A stretch of 64,000 nt of DNA from Cocleimonas flava. GTDB lineage: Bacteria; Pseudomonadota; Gammaproteobacteria; Thiotrichales; Thiotrichaceae. This document shows, piece after piece, positions 8,459-17,602 of this stretch. Below the pieces are notes generated by a model, which saw only the letters and a list, made by a program, of their open reading frames with translations, was not told where the DNA came from and ran no database searches. The stretch's first letter is position 1. Each line of letters opens with the position of its first letter. The translations under genes were made by a program, and so were the position numbers. The stretch is taken from contig NZ_SMFQ01000004.1 of NCBI RefSeq assembly GCF_004339015.1, positions 681,901-745,900 of the forward strand. The letters run 5' to 3'.

Positions 8459-9205
8459 CTAAAGAATCTGACTCAAAAACTCTTTGGTACGTGGATCTTT
8501 CGCTTCATCGAAAAAGTTAGTGGGTGAGCCATGCTCGACGATGACACCTCTGTCCGTAAAGTAGATATGATCAGCCACTTCTCTCGCGAAATTCATTTCA
8601 TGGGTTACCAGAATACAAGTCATGCCCTCTTCCGCCAGGTCTTTTATCGTTTGTAAAACTTCATTAACCGTTTCAGGGTCGAGTGCCGCGGTGACTTCAT
8701 CAAACAGCATTACATCAGGATTCATTGCCAGTGATCGCGCGATAGCAACACGTTGCTGCTGACCACCAGAGAGCTCACCCGGATAGCTATCCTCTTTGCC
8801 TTCAAGACGTACTTTTTTAATCAGTGCTCTTGCCGTTTTTTCTACTTCAGCTTTACTTTGTTTCAATACGCGAATGGGCGCCATCATGACATTTTCAAGC
8901 GCGGTTTTATGCGGAAAAAGGTTGTATTGTTGAAACACCATTCCCACTTTTTTTCGAAGCTCTAGCTTGTCGAGATTAGGATCATTGACTTCTTGCCCTT
9001 CAACTAAAATTGATCCCTGCTGGATATCGTTAAGCGCATTGATACAGCGAATCAGTGTCGATTTACCAGAACCAGATGGTCCAATAATACACACCACTTC
9101 ACCTTTTTTTATGTCCATCGAGACACCTTTCAAAACTTCAAGATCACCGAATGCTTTGTGCACATCCTTAATCGAAACCATTGGCATGCTGTCATCCCAG
9201 TTCAT
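8459..9205 (-). CDS. Polar amino-acid ABC transporter ATPase (AapP/GlnQ type)
   Basis: ATPase subunit of a second amino-acid importer, 248 residues. Walker [10 protein letters not shown] at about residues 42-50, signature LSGGQQQR at about 145-152, Walker B VMLFDE at about 165-170 and H-loop THEMNFA are intact. A valine follows the Walker B glutamate ([10 protein letters not shown]) where most relatives have proline; this is not expected to block function. It is the last gene of a minus-strand operon (binding protein, two permeases, ATPase). Start ATG at 9205. The stop codon abuts a C6-element terminator. Confidence 0.92.
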   Translation of the reverse strand: MNWDDSMPMVSIKDVHKAFGDLEVLKGVSMDIKKGEVVCIIGPSGSGKSTLIRCINALNDIQQGSILVEGQEVNDPNLDKLELRKKVGMVFQQYNLFPHKTALENVMMAPIRVLKQSKAEVEKTARALIKKVRLEGKEDSYPGELSGGQQQRVAIARSLAMNPDVMLFDEVTAALDPETVNEVLQTIKDLAEEGMTCILVTHEMNFAREVADHIYFTDRGVIVEHGSPTNFFDEAKDPRTKEFLSQIL

Positions 9206-9304
9206 ATATATTATTCCTTTGACTTTTAATCACACTGTTGTTCTGAAGAACAACAGTGTGTTTATTACTTTTTCTTAAAGAGTATTTTCTTAAGAAAACG
9301 CTCC

Positions 9305-10204
9305 TTAACCTATCACTGAGAATTTCTTTTCTAAACGCACTGTCCAGCGTGCAATCGGGTAGCAATACATAAAGAAAATCAACAGTACAAATGAATAGAA
9401 TGGCGCGAGTAAATCCGTTCTACCACCTTCTGCTGCCAATGCTTGTCCCGTAAGCGTCATTACCTCTGATACACCAACGATAGATGCCAATACGGTTGCC
9501 ATCGTAAGTATCGCGTAGAGGTTCATCCATGGCGGTAACATGCGTTTTACACATTGCGGCAAGATGATTAACCACAGCGTTTGTCTGCGTGTATATGCCA
9601 GACTTTCTGCAGCTTCCCATTGACCACTCGGTAGCGATACAACGGCACCGCGAACGATCTCTGAAACATTCGCCATAACGGGTAATGATAAGCCAATGAT
9701 GGCTTTTACCCAGTCAGGTAACGGTATAGCTAATCCGCCAATGTTTATTTCAAACGGTAGTAAGAACATCGCGAAAAAGAGTAAAACCAACCACGGTGAA
9801 TTACGGAAAAATTGAGTGATAAACCACGAAACCCTGCGCACCCATTTATTCAATGAAATTTGACCTAAGCCGAGTGCTGCGCCTGCAGCCGTTCCAATTG
9901 CCATCGCACAAATAGAGATCACGATATTGAAGATAAAACCTTTCAGTAACAACGGCATCCAGCGCCACAATACTTCTGCAATCGAAGACTTGGCATTGTC
10001 ATCGACACCAAAGGCAATACTTGATGAAACCATACAAAAGAACAGGATCACAAAGCCATGCCAAGGCTTGAAAATATAAGCGCTTAGACTCGACAGAATT
10101 GAACCGGGTTCTTTAACCTCAGGAGTGATCATGACTGGCAGATCGGTTTTATATTCCTGCTTTCTTTTGCGGCTATTAAAGCCATTGTAATAAGACTGAT
10201 TCAT
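9305..10204 (-). CDS. Polar amino-acid ABC transporter permease (second)
   Basis: 299 residues, longer than a minimal HisM permease because of an N-terminal cytoplasmic extension of about 45 residues before the first membrane segment (PWHGFVILFFCMVSSSIAFG). The permease core has FFRNSPWLVLLFFAMFLLP and the ATPase-contacting loop SGQWEAAESLAYTRRQTLWLIILPQ. The start ATG overlaps the stop of the preceding permease by 4 bases (ATGA), implying translational coupling. Together they resemble AapQM/BztBC pairs for acidic or general L-amino acids. The substrate is an inference from the family. Confidence 0.9.
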   Translation of the reverse strand: MNQSYYNGFNSRKRKQEYKTDLPVMITPEVKEPGSILSSLSAYIFKPWHGFVILFFCMVSSSIAFGVDDNAKSSIAEVLWRWMPLLLKGFIFNIVISICAMAIGTAAGAALGLGQISLNKWVRRVSWFITQFFRNSPWLVLLFFAMFLLPFEINIGGLAIPLPDWVKAIIGLSLPVMANVSEIVRGAVVSLPSGQWEAAESLAYTRRQTLWLIILPQCVKRMLPPWMNLYAILTMATVLASIVGVSEVMTLTGQALAAEGGRTDLLAPFYSFVLLIFFMYCYPIARWTVRLEKKFSVIG

Positions 10205-10947
10205 GTGCCAAACCCCGGAATTTTAAGCGATCTTTCCCAACGATTCATACCCCAGACTAAAATACCTACCAGGAAGAAGTATGCGAGTAATAAGAAGATC
10301 ATCATCTCGGTGACATTGACATTATCTGACCAGATTTGATTGGACTCGTAGAGCATTTCCGGCACCGCAATCGCGTACGCCAAGGTCGTCGTTTTAACCA
10401 GATTAACCAGGTTATTATTTAACGCTGGTAATACCACGCGAAATGCCAAAGGCAGCGTAATATCTTTATAAATCTGAAGACGAGAAAAGCCCAATGCTTC
10501 AGCGGCTTCAGTTGTAGATTTTGGAACAGCTTCCATTCCCGAACGGAATATTTCTACATTAAATGCACCAGCAAAGAATGACAGCGAAATAGCGGCCCAG
10601 GCAAATCCACCTAAAATGGGGACTTCGCCACCATAACCATTAGAGACTTTTGGCAACAGAGCGCCTATCGCGAAATAGAAGAAATAAAGTTGCACCAAGG
10701 GAGGTGTATTTCTAAATATCTGGATATAGCCATTAACAATTCGGCGTGTCCATTTCAGCGGTGAGTTTTGTAACCATGCGCCTATTATCCCAATAATTAT
10801 GGAGAAAAATAAGGCGACAACGGATAACTTAATTGTCATCAGGAACCCATTCCACATGCGGTCCCGATCGTAACTATCGTATAAAAAAGGTAGGTTTATA
10901 CCCGTATTATCATAGAGTAATTTAAACCATTCAAAAAATGATTCCAT
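10201..10947 (-). CDS. Polar amino-acid ABC transporter permease (first)
   Basis: 248 residues. The conserved permease segments are IFRNTPPLVQLYFFYFAIG at about residue 78 and the loop TTEAAEALGFSRLQIYKDITLPLAFR at about 138-165. It begins 98 bases after the binding-protein gene, a gap holding a hairpin, and overlaps the next permease gene by 4 bases. It forms the heterodimeric channel with that protein and is driven by the ATPase at 8459-9205. Start ATG at 10947. Confidence 0.9.
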   Translation of the reverse strand: MESFFEWFKLLYDNTGINLPFLYDSYDRDRMWNGFLMTIKLSVVALFFSIIIGIIGAWLQNSPLKWTRRIVNGYIQIFRNTPPLVQLYFFYFAIGALLPKVSNGYGGEVPILGGFAWAAISLSFFAGAFNVEIFRSGMEAVPKSTTEAAEALGFSRLQIYKDITLPLAFRVVLPALNNNLVNLVKTTTLAYAIAVPEMLYESNQIWSDNVNVTEMMIFLLLAYFFLVGILVWGMNRWERSLKIPGFGT

Positions 10948-10983
10948 GCATGAATCTCAGTATTGGATATTAAAACAAATAGA

Positions 10984-11017
10984 AATGGGTGAAACTTGAA
11001 ATCAAATTCCACCCATT
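10984..11017 (-). terminator. Intercistronic hairpin downstream of the binding-protein gene
   Basis: Inverted repeat with 8-base arms AATGGGTG (10984-10991) and CACCCATT (11010-11017), with a further partly paired interior. It lies between the binding-protein stop and the first permease. There is no long T-run, so it more likely stabilises the upstream mRNA end or attenuates partially. Confidence 0.6.
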
Positions 11018-11045
11018 AGGATAAACTTTAGCAAAGGACTAAAGC

Positions 11046-11861
11046 TTATTTGTACTCTTCATGCATTTTTAATGCAAAAGGCGTGTTTTCTACACCCCAT
11101 TTTTTCTCAAGCTCAAGAATACGACCAGACTTATGCCAGCTCTTGATTTGATCACTCATTAACTCATGGAATTTAGTCTCGCCTAATTTAACCGCTAAAC
11201 CCCATGGTGCATCATCAATAGTTTTCAATGGCATTTCATAACCTTCCCAAGCAGGATCCTTGGTTTTAGCAACAATTGCCGAATCATCGTACACAAATGC
11301 TACACAGTTACCGCCTTTTAATGCAGCATACGCTTCAGCCGTTCCTTTAAAGGCTACGATTTGAGCACCATATTCTTTACCGGTTTTCTTGTTATAGAAA
11401 GCACCTTGAATACCACAAACTGGTTTACCCTTTAGATCTTCCCATTTCTTGAAGCCGTATTTCGCTGGGGCTAAAATATTCGTACCTGATGAGTAATAAT
11501 TAGGGTCTACGATTGAAACAACCTTACGACGATCTGGCTTATCAGTCATTGTCGCAATCATTAAATCAACCTTACCCTGCTCCAAAAATTGCATTCTATT
11601 TGAGCTTACGACCGGTACATATTCAACCTTTACACCTAAACGATCAGCAACATCTTTTGCTAATTCAGGCTCGATTCCTATGATTGCACCAGAAGGATCA
11701 CGGAAACCATAAGGTTTGTAGTCGGCTTTTACTGCTACTTTTAAAACACCGCTTTTCTTAATATCATCAATCGCGTCAGCTTGAGCAACCTGGCTACTCA
11801 TCGCTATTGCACAAAGCACGGAAGCGCTTACAAGTTTACTTAAGATAGGTTTAATCATCAT
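11046..11861 (-). CDS. Periplasmic amino-acid-binding protein of the second ABC importer
   Basis: 271 residues with a signal peptide ending near AMSSQVAQA. Family 3 solute-binding features: VAVKADYKPYGFRDPSGAIIGIEPELAKDVA near the mature start, TMTDKPDRRKVVSIVDP at about residue 105, and a Cys pair in KPVCGIQGAF and GGNCVAFV that could form a disulphide. An AGAGGA Shine-Dalgarno precedes the ATG pair at 11861/11858. It heads the operon with two permeases and an ATPase. The ligand is likely a polar or acidic amino acid, or a related amino compound. It cannot be fixed further. Confidence 0.88.
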   Translation of the reverse strand: MMIKPILSKLVSASVLCAIAMSSQVAQADAIDDIKKSGVLKVAVKADYKPYGFRDPSGAIIGIEPELAKDVADRLGVKVEYVPVVSSNRMQFLEQGKVDLMIATMTDKPDRRKVVSIVDPNYYSSGTNILAPAKYGFKKWEDLKGKPVCGIQGAFYNKKTGKEYGAQIVAFKGTAEAYAALKGGNCVAFVYDDSAIVAKTKDPAWEGYEMPLKTIDDAPWGLAVKLGETKFHELMSDQIKSWHKSGRILELEKKWGVENTPFALKMHEEYK

Positions 11862-12094
11862 GAATCCTCTTTAATATATGCCACAAAAATACGCTAAAAA
11901 ACATAAAAGAAAATTGATCAAATCAGGTGGCAACTAATCTCTACAATTTCATTTAATAAATCAATCGTAGTAGAGATAAAACGTGTTGTCAGAAAATCAG
12001 TCTTTTTATTTTTCCCTAGTGGTATATCTATTATTTTTGAAGGATAGTTACTGATAAGCCAGATTAAAAGAGCATATAAATTAATCAGATAGAT

Positions 12095-12832
12095 TCACAC
12101 TGTTTTCATCGACCCTGAATAAGGTTTGCGTAAAACCACATCATGCACCATTTTTGTAAGTGTCGTTAAATCAAAAACAGGGATGTTTAATTGCTGTTGT
12201 ATCTGAGCTGAGAATGGTGGCAAATCGGTGCACTCTAGAACCAAGGCACCCATATTTGGAGAACTTTTTTGTAACTTTTTGACTGCCTGCATTACCTCTT
12301 CTTCAATAAGCGTGATATTCATATCATCACGTTTTCCTTCCAGTATGACTTCACGAAATTCTGTTGAATCTTCTAAACCTTGAATAGCAACAGGAATATC
12401 TCCCGCCCCTACTGCGGCGAAATGTTTTTTGGTCAATTTTGAAGCATTGGCAGTCAGTACGCCTACAATTTTGTTGTTTCCTAACATGTGATAAGCAAGC
12501 GGCACTTGTATTAGACTTGATGCAAATACGGGAATATTTACGGCATCAGCAAGTTCTTTCTGAAACAAGGCTAGAAACCCACAACTACCTGTAATTGCAC
12601 CCACGCCTTCTTTTTCTAAACGCTTTGCTGCCTCAATAAATGGGGCAATATATTCAGCACTAGGTTGTTCAATTAGTTTTGCAATAGTTGCGCCACGAAT
12701 GGTTTCATAGAGCACAGGAAAACCTAAGCCTTCTTGATTTTTAATATGACCGGGAGGTTTAGGAAAGTAAGATTCCAGACACAGCACCCCTATTGTTACT
12801 CCGTAATAGTTAGGCCCACCTTTTAAAATCAT
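12095..12832 (-). CDS. Aspartate/glutamate racemase family protein
   Basis: 245 residues. The two catalytic cysteines of cofactor-independent Asp/Glu/hydantoin racemases are present at C84 (TGSCGF) and C201 (LECTDLPPF), with an N-terminal GVLCLESYFPKPPGH and the ETIRGATI segment. It probably interconverts L and D forms of an amino acid or a derivative in the cytoplasm. The start ATG overlaps the stop of the DadA-like gene (4 bases), and the chain TAXI binding protein, TRAP permease, oxidoreductase, racemase is a single minus-strand operon. The inference is import, racemisation and oxidation of one compound. The substrate is unknown; maleate isomerase-like chemistry is a less likely alternative. 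Confidence 0.82.
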   Translation of the reverse strand: MILKGGPNYYGVTIGVLCLESYFPKPPGHIKNQEGLGFPVLYETIRGATIAKLIEQPSAEYIAPFIEAAKRLEKEGVGAITGSCGFLALFQKELADAVNIPVFASSLIQVPLAYHMLGNNKIVGVLTANASKLTKKHFAAVGAGDIPVAIQGLEDSTEFREVILEGKRDDMNITLIEEEVMQAVKKLQKSSPNMGALVLECTDLPPFSAQIQQQLNIPVFDLTTLTKMVHDVVLRKPYSGSMKTV

Positions 12833-14103
12833 GTACTTGCCCCGTTAGTCATTTTAAAACGTCTGAGAGAAAATGCTTTCATATCAAAATCAGGTTTTTT
12901 ACCGGTTAAAATATCTGCTAAGACTTCGCCCGTTTTAGGTGCCATCATTAACCCAAAATGGGAGTGTCCGAATGCCGCATAAAAGTCTTTCTGTCCCTCA
13001 ATTTCACCCAACATAGGTAAACTATCAGGAAATGATGGACGACGCCCCATCCAGAAATTTGTTTTACCAACATTCAAATCAGGAAACATCGTCTTAGCTT
13101 GAGTGGTTAATAAACCTTCTCTACTTTGATCGGCAGGTTTATCAGGATGAGCAAATTCTGCGGCTCCAGCCAGACGTAAACCATTCATCATTGTGCTAGC
13201 AACAATCTTTGCCTCCATATCCATAATCGAATTATTCAACTCGACTTGAGGATCAGATATTTCGATATGATAACCACGCTCGGTAGCCAATGGCACCTTC
13301 ACGCCTAACGGCTCCAATAATTTTTTAGACCAGACACCCGCTGCAAGTATTACCCTACTGCTCGTTAAGTGACTGCCATTTCCTTCAATTTCCCAACCAT
13401 CGGCCTGTTTTCGGATCGAAGACACATCTAGATTAATAACCTCAACCCCTAAAGATTTTGCTTTTTCAACCAATACTTCACTCAACTTACCAGGGGATAA
13501 AGTCCTGGCCTGACCCTTGATGATAACGGCTGCTTTGTACTTAGGGGACAACGCTGGTTCAAAACGTCTCAACTCATTATCGGTAATTAATTCAAGATCT
13601 CCGCCTTTTTCGAGACGAATACGGTAATCAAGATTATCCAGACTTACCTTGTTCGCATCCCGAAATACATGCACGTAATAACTATCCACGATGAGATTTT
13701 CGTGACCCGTTCCCATTAGGTGTTCACGGAATAATTCGATTGAAGGGCCGCACAAATAAGACATGGTATCGGCTGTTTTACGCACTGACTCTTCATTCGA
13801 ATTTAATAATAACTTACTCCCCCATGAAATCATTTGAGGCCAGAATTCAGGGCTCACAGACAAAGGTCGATCACGACTTAACAGTAAACTCGGTATTTTT
13901 TTCCACAGACCAGGTAATGCCATCGGTATGATTGACCAAGGCGAAATAACTCCGGCATTCCCAAAAGATGTTCCCTGACCTGGTTGATCGCGATCAATCA
14001 GTCGAACGGGTACTCCGCGTTTTGCAAGCGATAGCGCACAGCAGATACCAACTATGCCAGCGCCGATAATAGTGACAGGTTCTTTATTCATGGCAATCAT
14101 CAA
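12829..14103 (-). CDS. DadA-like FAD-dependent D-amino acid dehydrogenase/oxidoreductase
   Basis: 424 residues, DAO family. An N-terminal dinucleotide-binding motif VTIIGAGIVGICCALSLAKRG (GxGxxG) starts at about residue 8, an ATG (glycine-rich) segment VILAAGVWSKKLL lies at about residue 255, and a C-terminal FGHSHFGLMMAPKTGEVLAD closes the FAD site. DadA-type enzymes oxidise D-amino acids (or proline and sarcosine analogues) and pass electrons to the respiratory chain. Start at the ATG at 14103, overlapping the TRAP permease stop by 4 bases; ATG 14091 is an alternative. The downstream racemase suggests the substrate reaches it as the L form and is converted first. Confidence 0.85.
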   Translation of the reverse strand: MMIAMNKEPVTIIGAGIVGICCALSLAKRGVPVRLIDRDQPGQGTSFGNAGVISPWSIIPMALPGLWKKIPSLLLSRDRPLSVSPEFWPQMISWGSKLLLNSNEESVRKTADTMSYLCGPSIELFREHLMGTGHENLIVDSYYVHVFRDANKVSLDNLDYRIRLEKGGDLELITDNELRRFEPALSPKYKAAVIIKGQARTLSPGKLSEVLVEKAKSLGVEVINLDVSSIRKQADGWEIEGNGSHLTSSRVILAAGVWSKKLLEPLGVKVPLATERGYHIEISDPQVELNNSIMDMEAKIVASTMMNGLRLAGAAEFAHPDKPADQSREGLLTTQAKTMFPDLNVGKTNFWMGRRPSFPDSLPMLGEIEGQKDFYAAFGHSHFGLMMAPKTGEVLADILTGKKPDFDMKAFSLRRFKMTNGAST

Positions 14104-16310
14104 ACCAACACTGCGCTTCGCTTACTTAAAACCTGCGTGATGATCACAGGAGAAACGATAATGAGCGCAGCAAGATCCGCGCTTAAAGATGGCGCCACAA
14201 ACACCAACCCGGCAATAGCAGCCAGAATACGTGCAATCACTCCCATTGGTGCTAACCAGAACCCAACCACAGCTGCAGACAAACAGATGACCCCCATCAC
14301 ACAACTCACGGCAGAGTATGTAAATGTCCACAAATCAAAACCAGCAGAGGAAACAATCAATAATACAGGTGCGTAGACAAAAGCCATGGGCGCAATGATT
14401 TTACCCAATCCGAGTGTGAATGCCGAAATACCGGTTCGGAAAGGATTAGAGTTTGCAATGGCTGCTGCGGCATAAGCGGAGGTACAGACCGGTGGGGTTA
14501 TCTCAGCGACTACCCCGTAATAAAGAACAAATAGATGACTCGCTATTGGCGGTATACCTAACTGTGCCAATGCAGGCTGAGCTACAGAAACCAGCATGAT
14601 ATACAACGCGGTAGTCGGGATACCTGCTCCCATTAAAATACAAGCAATCGCAATGAAAACAAGTGAGATAAAGAGCTGTAAATCTTCTACAGAAAACAGG
14701 TTTAGCGAACCAAGACTGACTATTGAGTGGAAATCAGACGCTAAAGCACCAGCCCCCTGCGTTACCATAAACCCGATACGAAAACCGATACCCGTAGTGT
14801 TAATAACACCTACTACGATACCCACAGCAGCAGATGCAGCACCTACAGCTAAGGCATATTTAACGCCCAGTTGCACAGACTCCGACATTTCAGGGAGTTT
14901 TGTACGCTCTACAGGATTCAGTGTTCCGACTAGAGCACCCGCGATTAAAATCAGAGACATTGTTCCGCTAAAGCCTTCATTGGAAAACTTCCAGACAACA
15001 AAAGCGATGAACGCCGCGGCATATACCATTGTTATCGGTTGTTTTATGCGCGACATACCTGTAACGATAGCCAACGAAATTCCACAGAAAGCTGACATAA
15101 ATGGGGTATACCCGGCAAATAAAACAGCTAATAAACCAATAAGCGGAATGATATTTGCCCAGCCCTTGCTCCAGACTTCTTTTAACAAAGGCAATTGTTC
15201 TTTAGTTAAGCCCTTGAGATCGAGCTTACGCGCCATCAAATGGACAACGGTAAATACACCGACATAATGTAAAAATGCAGGAAAAATAGCGGCAATAATA
15301 ATTGTGGTATACGGCAGTTCTAAAAACTCAGCCATAATAAATGCAGCTGCACCCATAATAGGTGGTGTGATTTGACCACCTGCAGATGCAGCAGCCTCTA
15401 CCCCACCGGCGAAATGTCCGGGATAACCCAAACGCTTCATATTAGGAATAGTCAGTGCCCCTGTAGAAACCGTATTGGCAACCGATGAACCTGATATCGT
15501 GCCAAAGAAAGCAGAAGAAATAACAGACACTTTTGCAGGGCCACCTGTATATCGTCCTGCGAGAATCGTGGCGTTATCGATAAACAACTGACCTAATCCG
15601 GTACGTTGTGCAATAACCCCAAATAAAACAAAGTGAAACACGATGGTTGATACAACCCAGAGTGTGACACCAAAAATACCCTCTTGCGGGAAATACATGG
15701 AAGATACAAACGTATTAAATTTAACCCCTGGATGTTGCAGTAAACCGGGGAAATAAGGCCCCAATAAAGCATAAGATATAAACACTGCAATGATAAATGG
15801 CAGCACCCAACCCAGCGTACGACGCGCAATATCAAGCACCAACAAAATAATAATCACACCAAAGAACAAATCGAACTTATTTGGATTGCCCATTCTGAAC
15901 GTTTGTTCTTCTATCCCTAAAAACGGCACTCCACGCCATGCAAACCCAAGATAAAGCGCAGCTGACACCCCAAGTATCATCAGTATCAGATCATAAATAG
16001 GAATATTCCCGATTCTGAAAGGTGTGGACTTTAGCTTGAATAAACCCTTTGTATTAAAAACCGGGAAAAATGCATAGGTCAGTATAAACAAGCCAGACAA
16101 ATGCCAGCCCATGTGCCAGTGATCTGCAGGCAAACCAAAACCAGCAGTAATATAGTGATAAGCAGCAAATACTAATGCAACTACACGTAAAATAGAACCT
16201 GCCCTATTGGTTACAGCACGCGTTGCGCTACTCTCATCATATTTACGCTCAATCGCTTCAAGCTCTTCTGCTGTGAGGTCATCTGTATTTTGTTTGGTAT
16301 TTTGATTCAT
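14100..16310 (-). CDS. TRAP transporter fused 4TM/12TM permease, TAXI type
   Basis: 736 residues, the usual size for the fused small and large membrane subunits of TAXI-TRAP systems. The first 60 residues are soluble and acidic, followed by about 16 or more hydrophobic segments. Signatures of the DctM-like domain are seen: SGSSVANTVSTGALTIPNMKRLGYPGHFAGGVEAAASAGGQITPPIMGAAAF at about residues 270-330 and MGAGIPTTALYIMLV at about 560. It works as a Na+-coupled secondary importer with the TAXI binding protein encoded 117 bases upstream. The stop overlaps the DadA-like start. Substrates of TAXI systems are mostly organic acids or amino acids such as glutamate; here the neighbours favour an amino acid. 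Confidence 0.93.
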   Translation of the reverse strand: MNQNTKQNTDDLTAEELEAIERKYDESSATRAVTNRAGSILRVVALVFAAYHYITAGFGLPADHWHMGWHLSGLFILTYAFFPVFNTKGLFKLKSTPFRIGNIPIYDLILMILGVSAALYLGFAWRGVPFLGIEEQTFRMGNPNKFDLFFGVIIILLVLDIARRTLGWVLPFIIAVFISYALLGPYFPGLLQHPGVKFNTFVSSMYFPQEGIFGVTLWVVSTIVFHFVLFGVIAQRTGLGQLFIDNATILAGRYTGGPAKVSVISSAFFGTISGSSVANTVSTGALTIPNMKRLGYPGHFAGGVEAAASAGGQITPPIMGAAAFIMAEFLELPYTTIIIAAIFPAFLHYVGVFTVVHLMARKLDLKGLTKEQLPLLKEVWSKGWANIIPLIGLLAVLFAGYTPFMSAFCGISLAIVTGMSRIKQPITMVYAAAFIAFVVWKFSNEGFSGTMSLILIAGALVGTLNPVERTKLPEMSESVQLGVKYALAVGAASAAVGIVVGVINTTGIGFRIGFMVTQGAGALASDFHSIVSLGSLNLFSVEDLQLFISLVFIAIACILMGAGIPTTALYIMLVSVAQPALAQLGIPPIASHLFVLYYGVVAEITPPVCTSAYAAAAIANSNPFRTGISAFTLGLGKIIAPMAFVYAPVLLIVSSAGFDLWTFTYSAVSCVMGVICLSAAVVGFWLAPMGVIARILAAIAGLVFVAPSLSADLAALIIVSPVIITQVLSKRSAVLV

Positions 16311-16356
16311 ATTAATGCTGCAACTTGGTCAATTGTTATTGGGTAGGGTAAACCGG

Positions 16357-16381
16357 GGTATCTCGAATTTATCGAGATACC
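16357..16381 (-). terminator. Intercistronic hairpin between TAXI binding protein and TRAP permease
   Basis: Perfect 10-base-pair inverted repeat, arms 16357-16366 and 16372-16381 with a five-base ATTTA loop. No T-run follows on the minus strand. Like the hairpins at 1331 and 10984 it sits between a binding-protein gene and its permease gene, fitting a role in differential expression. Confidence 0.7.
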
Positions 16382-16427
16382 TGGTCACTTTTCAACATCA
16401 TTTTTTTAACTGAAAAAACGAATAGGC

Positions 16428-17435
16428 TTAGAGTTTGCCTTTTTCTTTATAGAACTTTTCTGCACCAGGATGTAAAGGAACACCAAGCGCACTGATACCA
16501 TCGAGTGCTGTTTCCAACGTGATTTGTTTACCCTTGGCATGACCATTGTCTAACAGTTTACGCGTATTATCGTTCCATAACGCAGACGTTAGTTTGTAAA
16601 CCATATCTTCTGATAAATCTGAAGAAACAACCAATAGGGCACTTACAGCTGGCGTCTTAACATCCTTATCTACCCCCTCATAAACCCCTCCTGGAATCAT
16701 TGAAGGGATATAAGCTGGAACAGCTTCATTGATTTTAGCTAAATCTTCATCAGTAAATGAATGCAAGCTCATACCCTTTGTAGAAGCAAGTTGTATCATT
16801 GCAGCAACCGGCCAACCAGCCGCATAAAAGTACGCATCGATCTGTCCGTCAGCCAAACGTTCTGCAGATTGTGAGTTATTTAACTCAGCCTCTTCCATAT
16901 TATCGCGATTGACGCCCCACTTATCTAGCATCTGCAATACTGCAACCTGGGTACCAGAACCTGCTTGAGCAATACCGACACGTTTACCCTTTAAATCACC
17001 CAAATCTTTAATCGTTTTGCCTTTTGGCATAACTAAATGTAAATCTTCCGGATACAGATTTGCCACAATACGTAACTTCGGGTGTGGTTTACCTTCAAAT
17101 TTACCTTCACCTTTGAACATGGCGCGTGTGACATCAGCTGCAGCAAGACCTGCTTCTAACTCACCGTTTTCCACAGCTGCATTATTGAATACAGAAGCTG
17201 TTGTAGATTGTGCGATAGCGATTAAACCAGGAACACCACACTGACCACCTTTCTCACAAGGGCGTGAGCCAGGAGGAGCAGAAATACCATTGGCAATGGT
17301 TCCACCGATAGGGAAGTAAGTGCCACCAGCACCACCTGTACCTATACGAAAGAATGTGGGATCAGCCGCTATTGCTGGTCCGGCTGTAACTATTGTGGCA
17401 AGCAACGCACTTGCTAACTTGGAACTCATGGACAT
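16428..17435 (-). CDS. TAXI family TRAP transporter solute-binding protein
   Basis: 335 residues with a signal peptide (cleavage near AGPAIAA). The TAXI hallmark FFRIGTGGAGGTYFPIGG opens the mature protein and ENGELEAGLAAADVTRAMF follows at about residue 90. A Cys pair lies in RPCEKGGQCGVPG. It binds substrate in the periplasm and delivers it to the fused TRAP permease downstream. It is the first gene of the operon; a palindromic operator candidate lies 80 bases upstream. Start ATG at 17435 with AGGAGT upstream. Confidence 0.93.
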   Translation of the reverse strand: MSMSSKLASALLATIVTAGPAIAADPTFFRIGTGGAGGTYFPIGGTIANGISAPPGSRPCEKGGQCGVPGLIAIAQSTTASVFNNAAVENGELEAGLAAADVTRAMFKGEGKFEGKPHPKLRIVANLYPEDLHLVMPKGKTIKDLGDLKGKRVGIAQAGSGTQVAVLQMLDKWGVNRDNMEEAELNNSQSAERLADGQIDAYFYAAGWPVAAMIQLASTKGMSLHSFTDEDLAKINEAVPAYIPSMIPGGVYEGVDKDVKTPAVSALLVVSSDLSEDMVYKLTSALWNDNTRKLLDNGHAKGKQITLETALDGISALGVPLHPGAEKFYKEKGKL

Positions 17436-17514
17436 CGTTATACTCCTGTTAAATTAAAAAAATCACGCTTAACCACCGTAATTCAGGTTTGCGATGATAA
17501 GAGTGTAGTCGCTT

Positions 17515-17544
17515 GCAATATAAATACTAATTTGTTTATATTGC
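17515..17544. promoter_or_regulatory. Palindromic operator candidate for the LysR regulator
   Basis: Perfect inverted repeat with 10-base arms GCAATATAAA (17515-17524) and TTTATATTGC (17535-17544) separated by 10 bases, in the 167-base gap between the divergent LysR gene and the TAXI-TRAP operon. Its size, AT-rich symmetry and position fit a LysR-type binding site controlling both directions. Confidence 0.7.
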
Positions 17545-17602
17545 TTTTTATGAAGTTTTACTTATATGAAAATACTTACTATTAATTTCTTACGATGATT
17601 AT

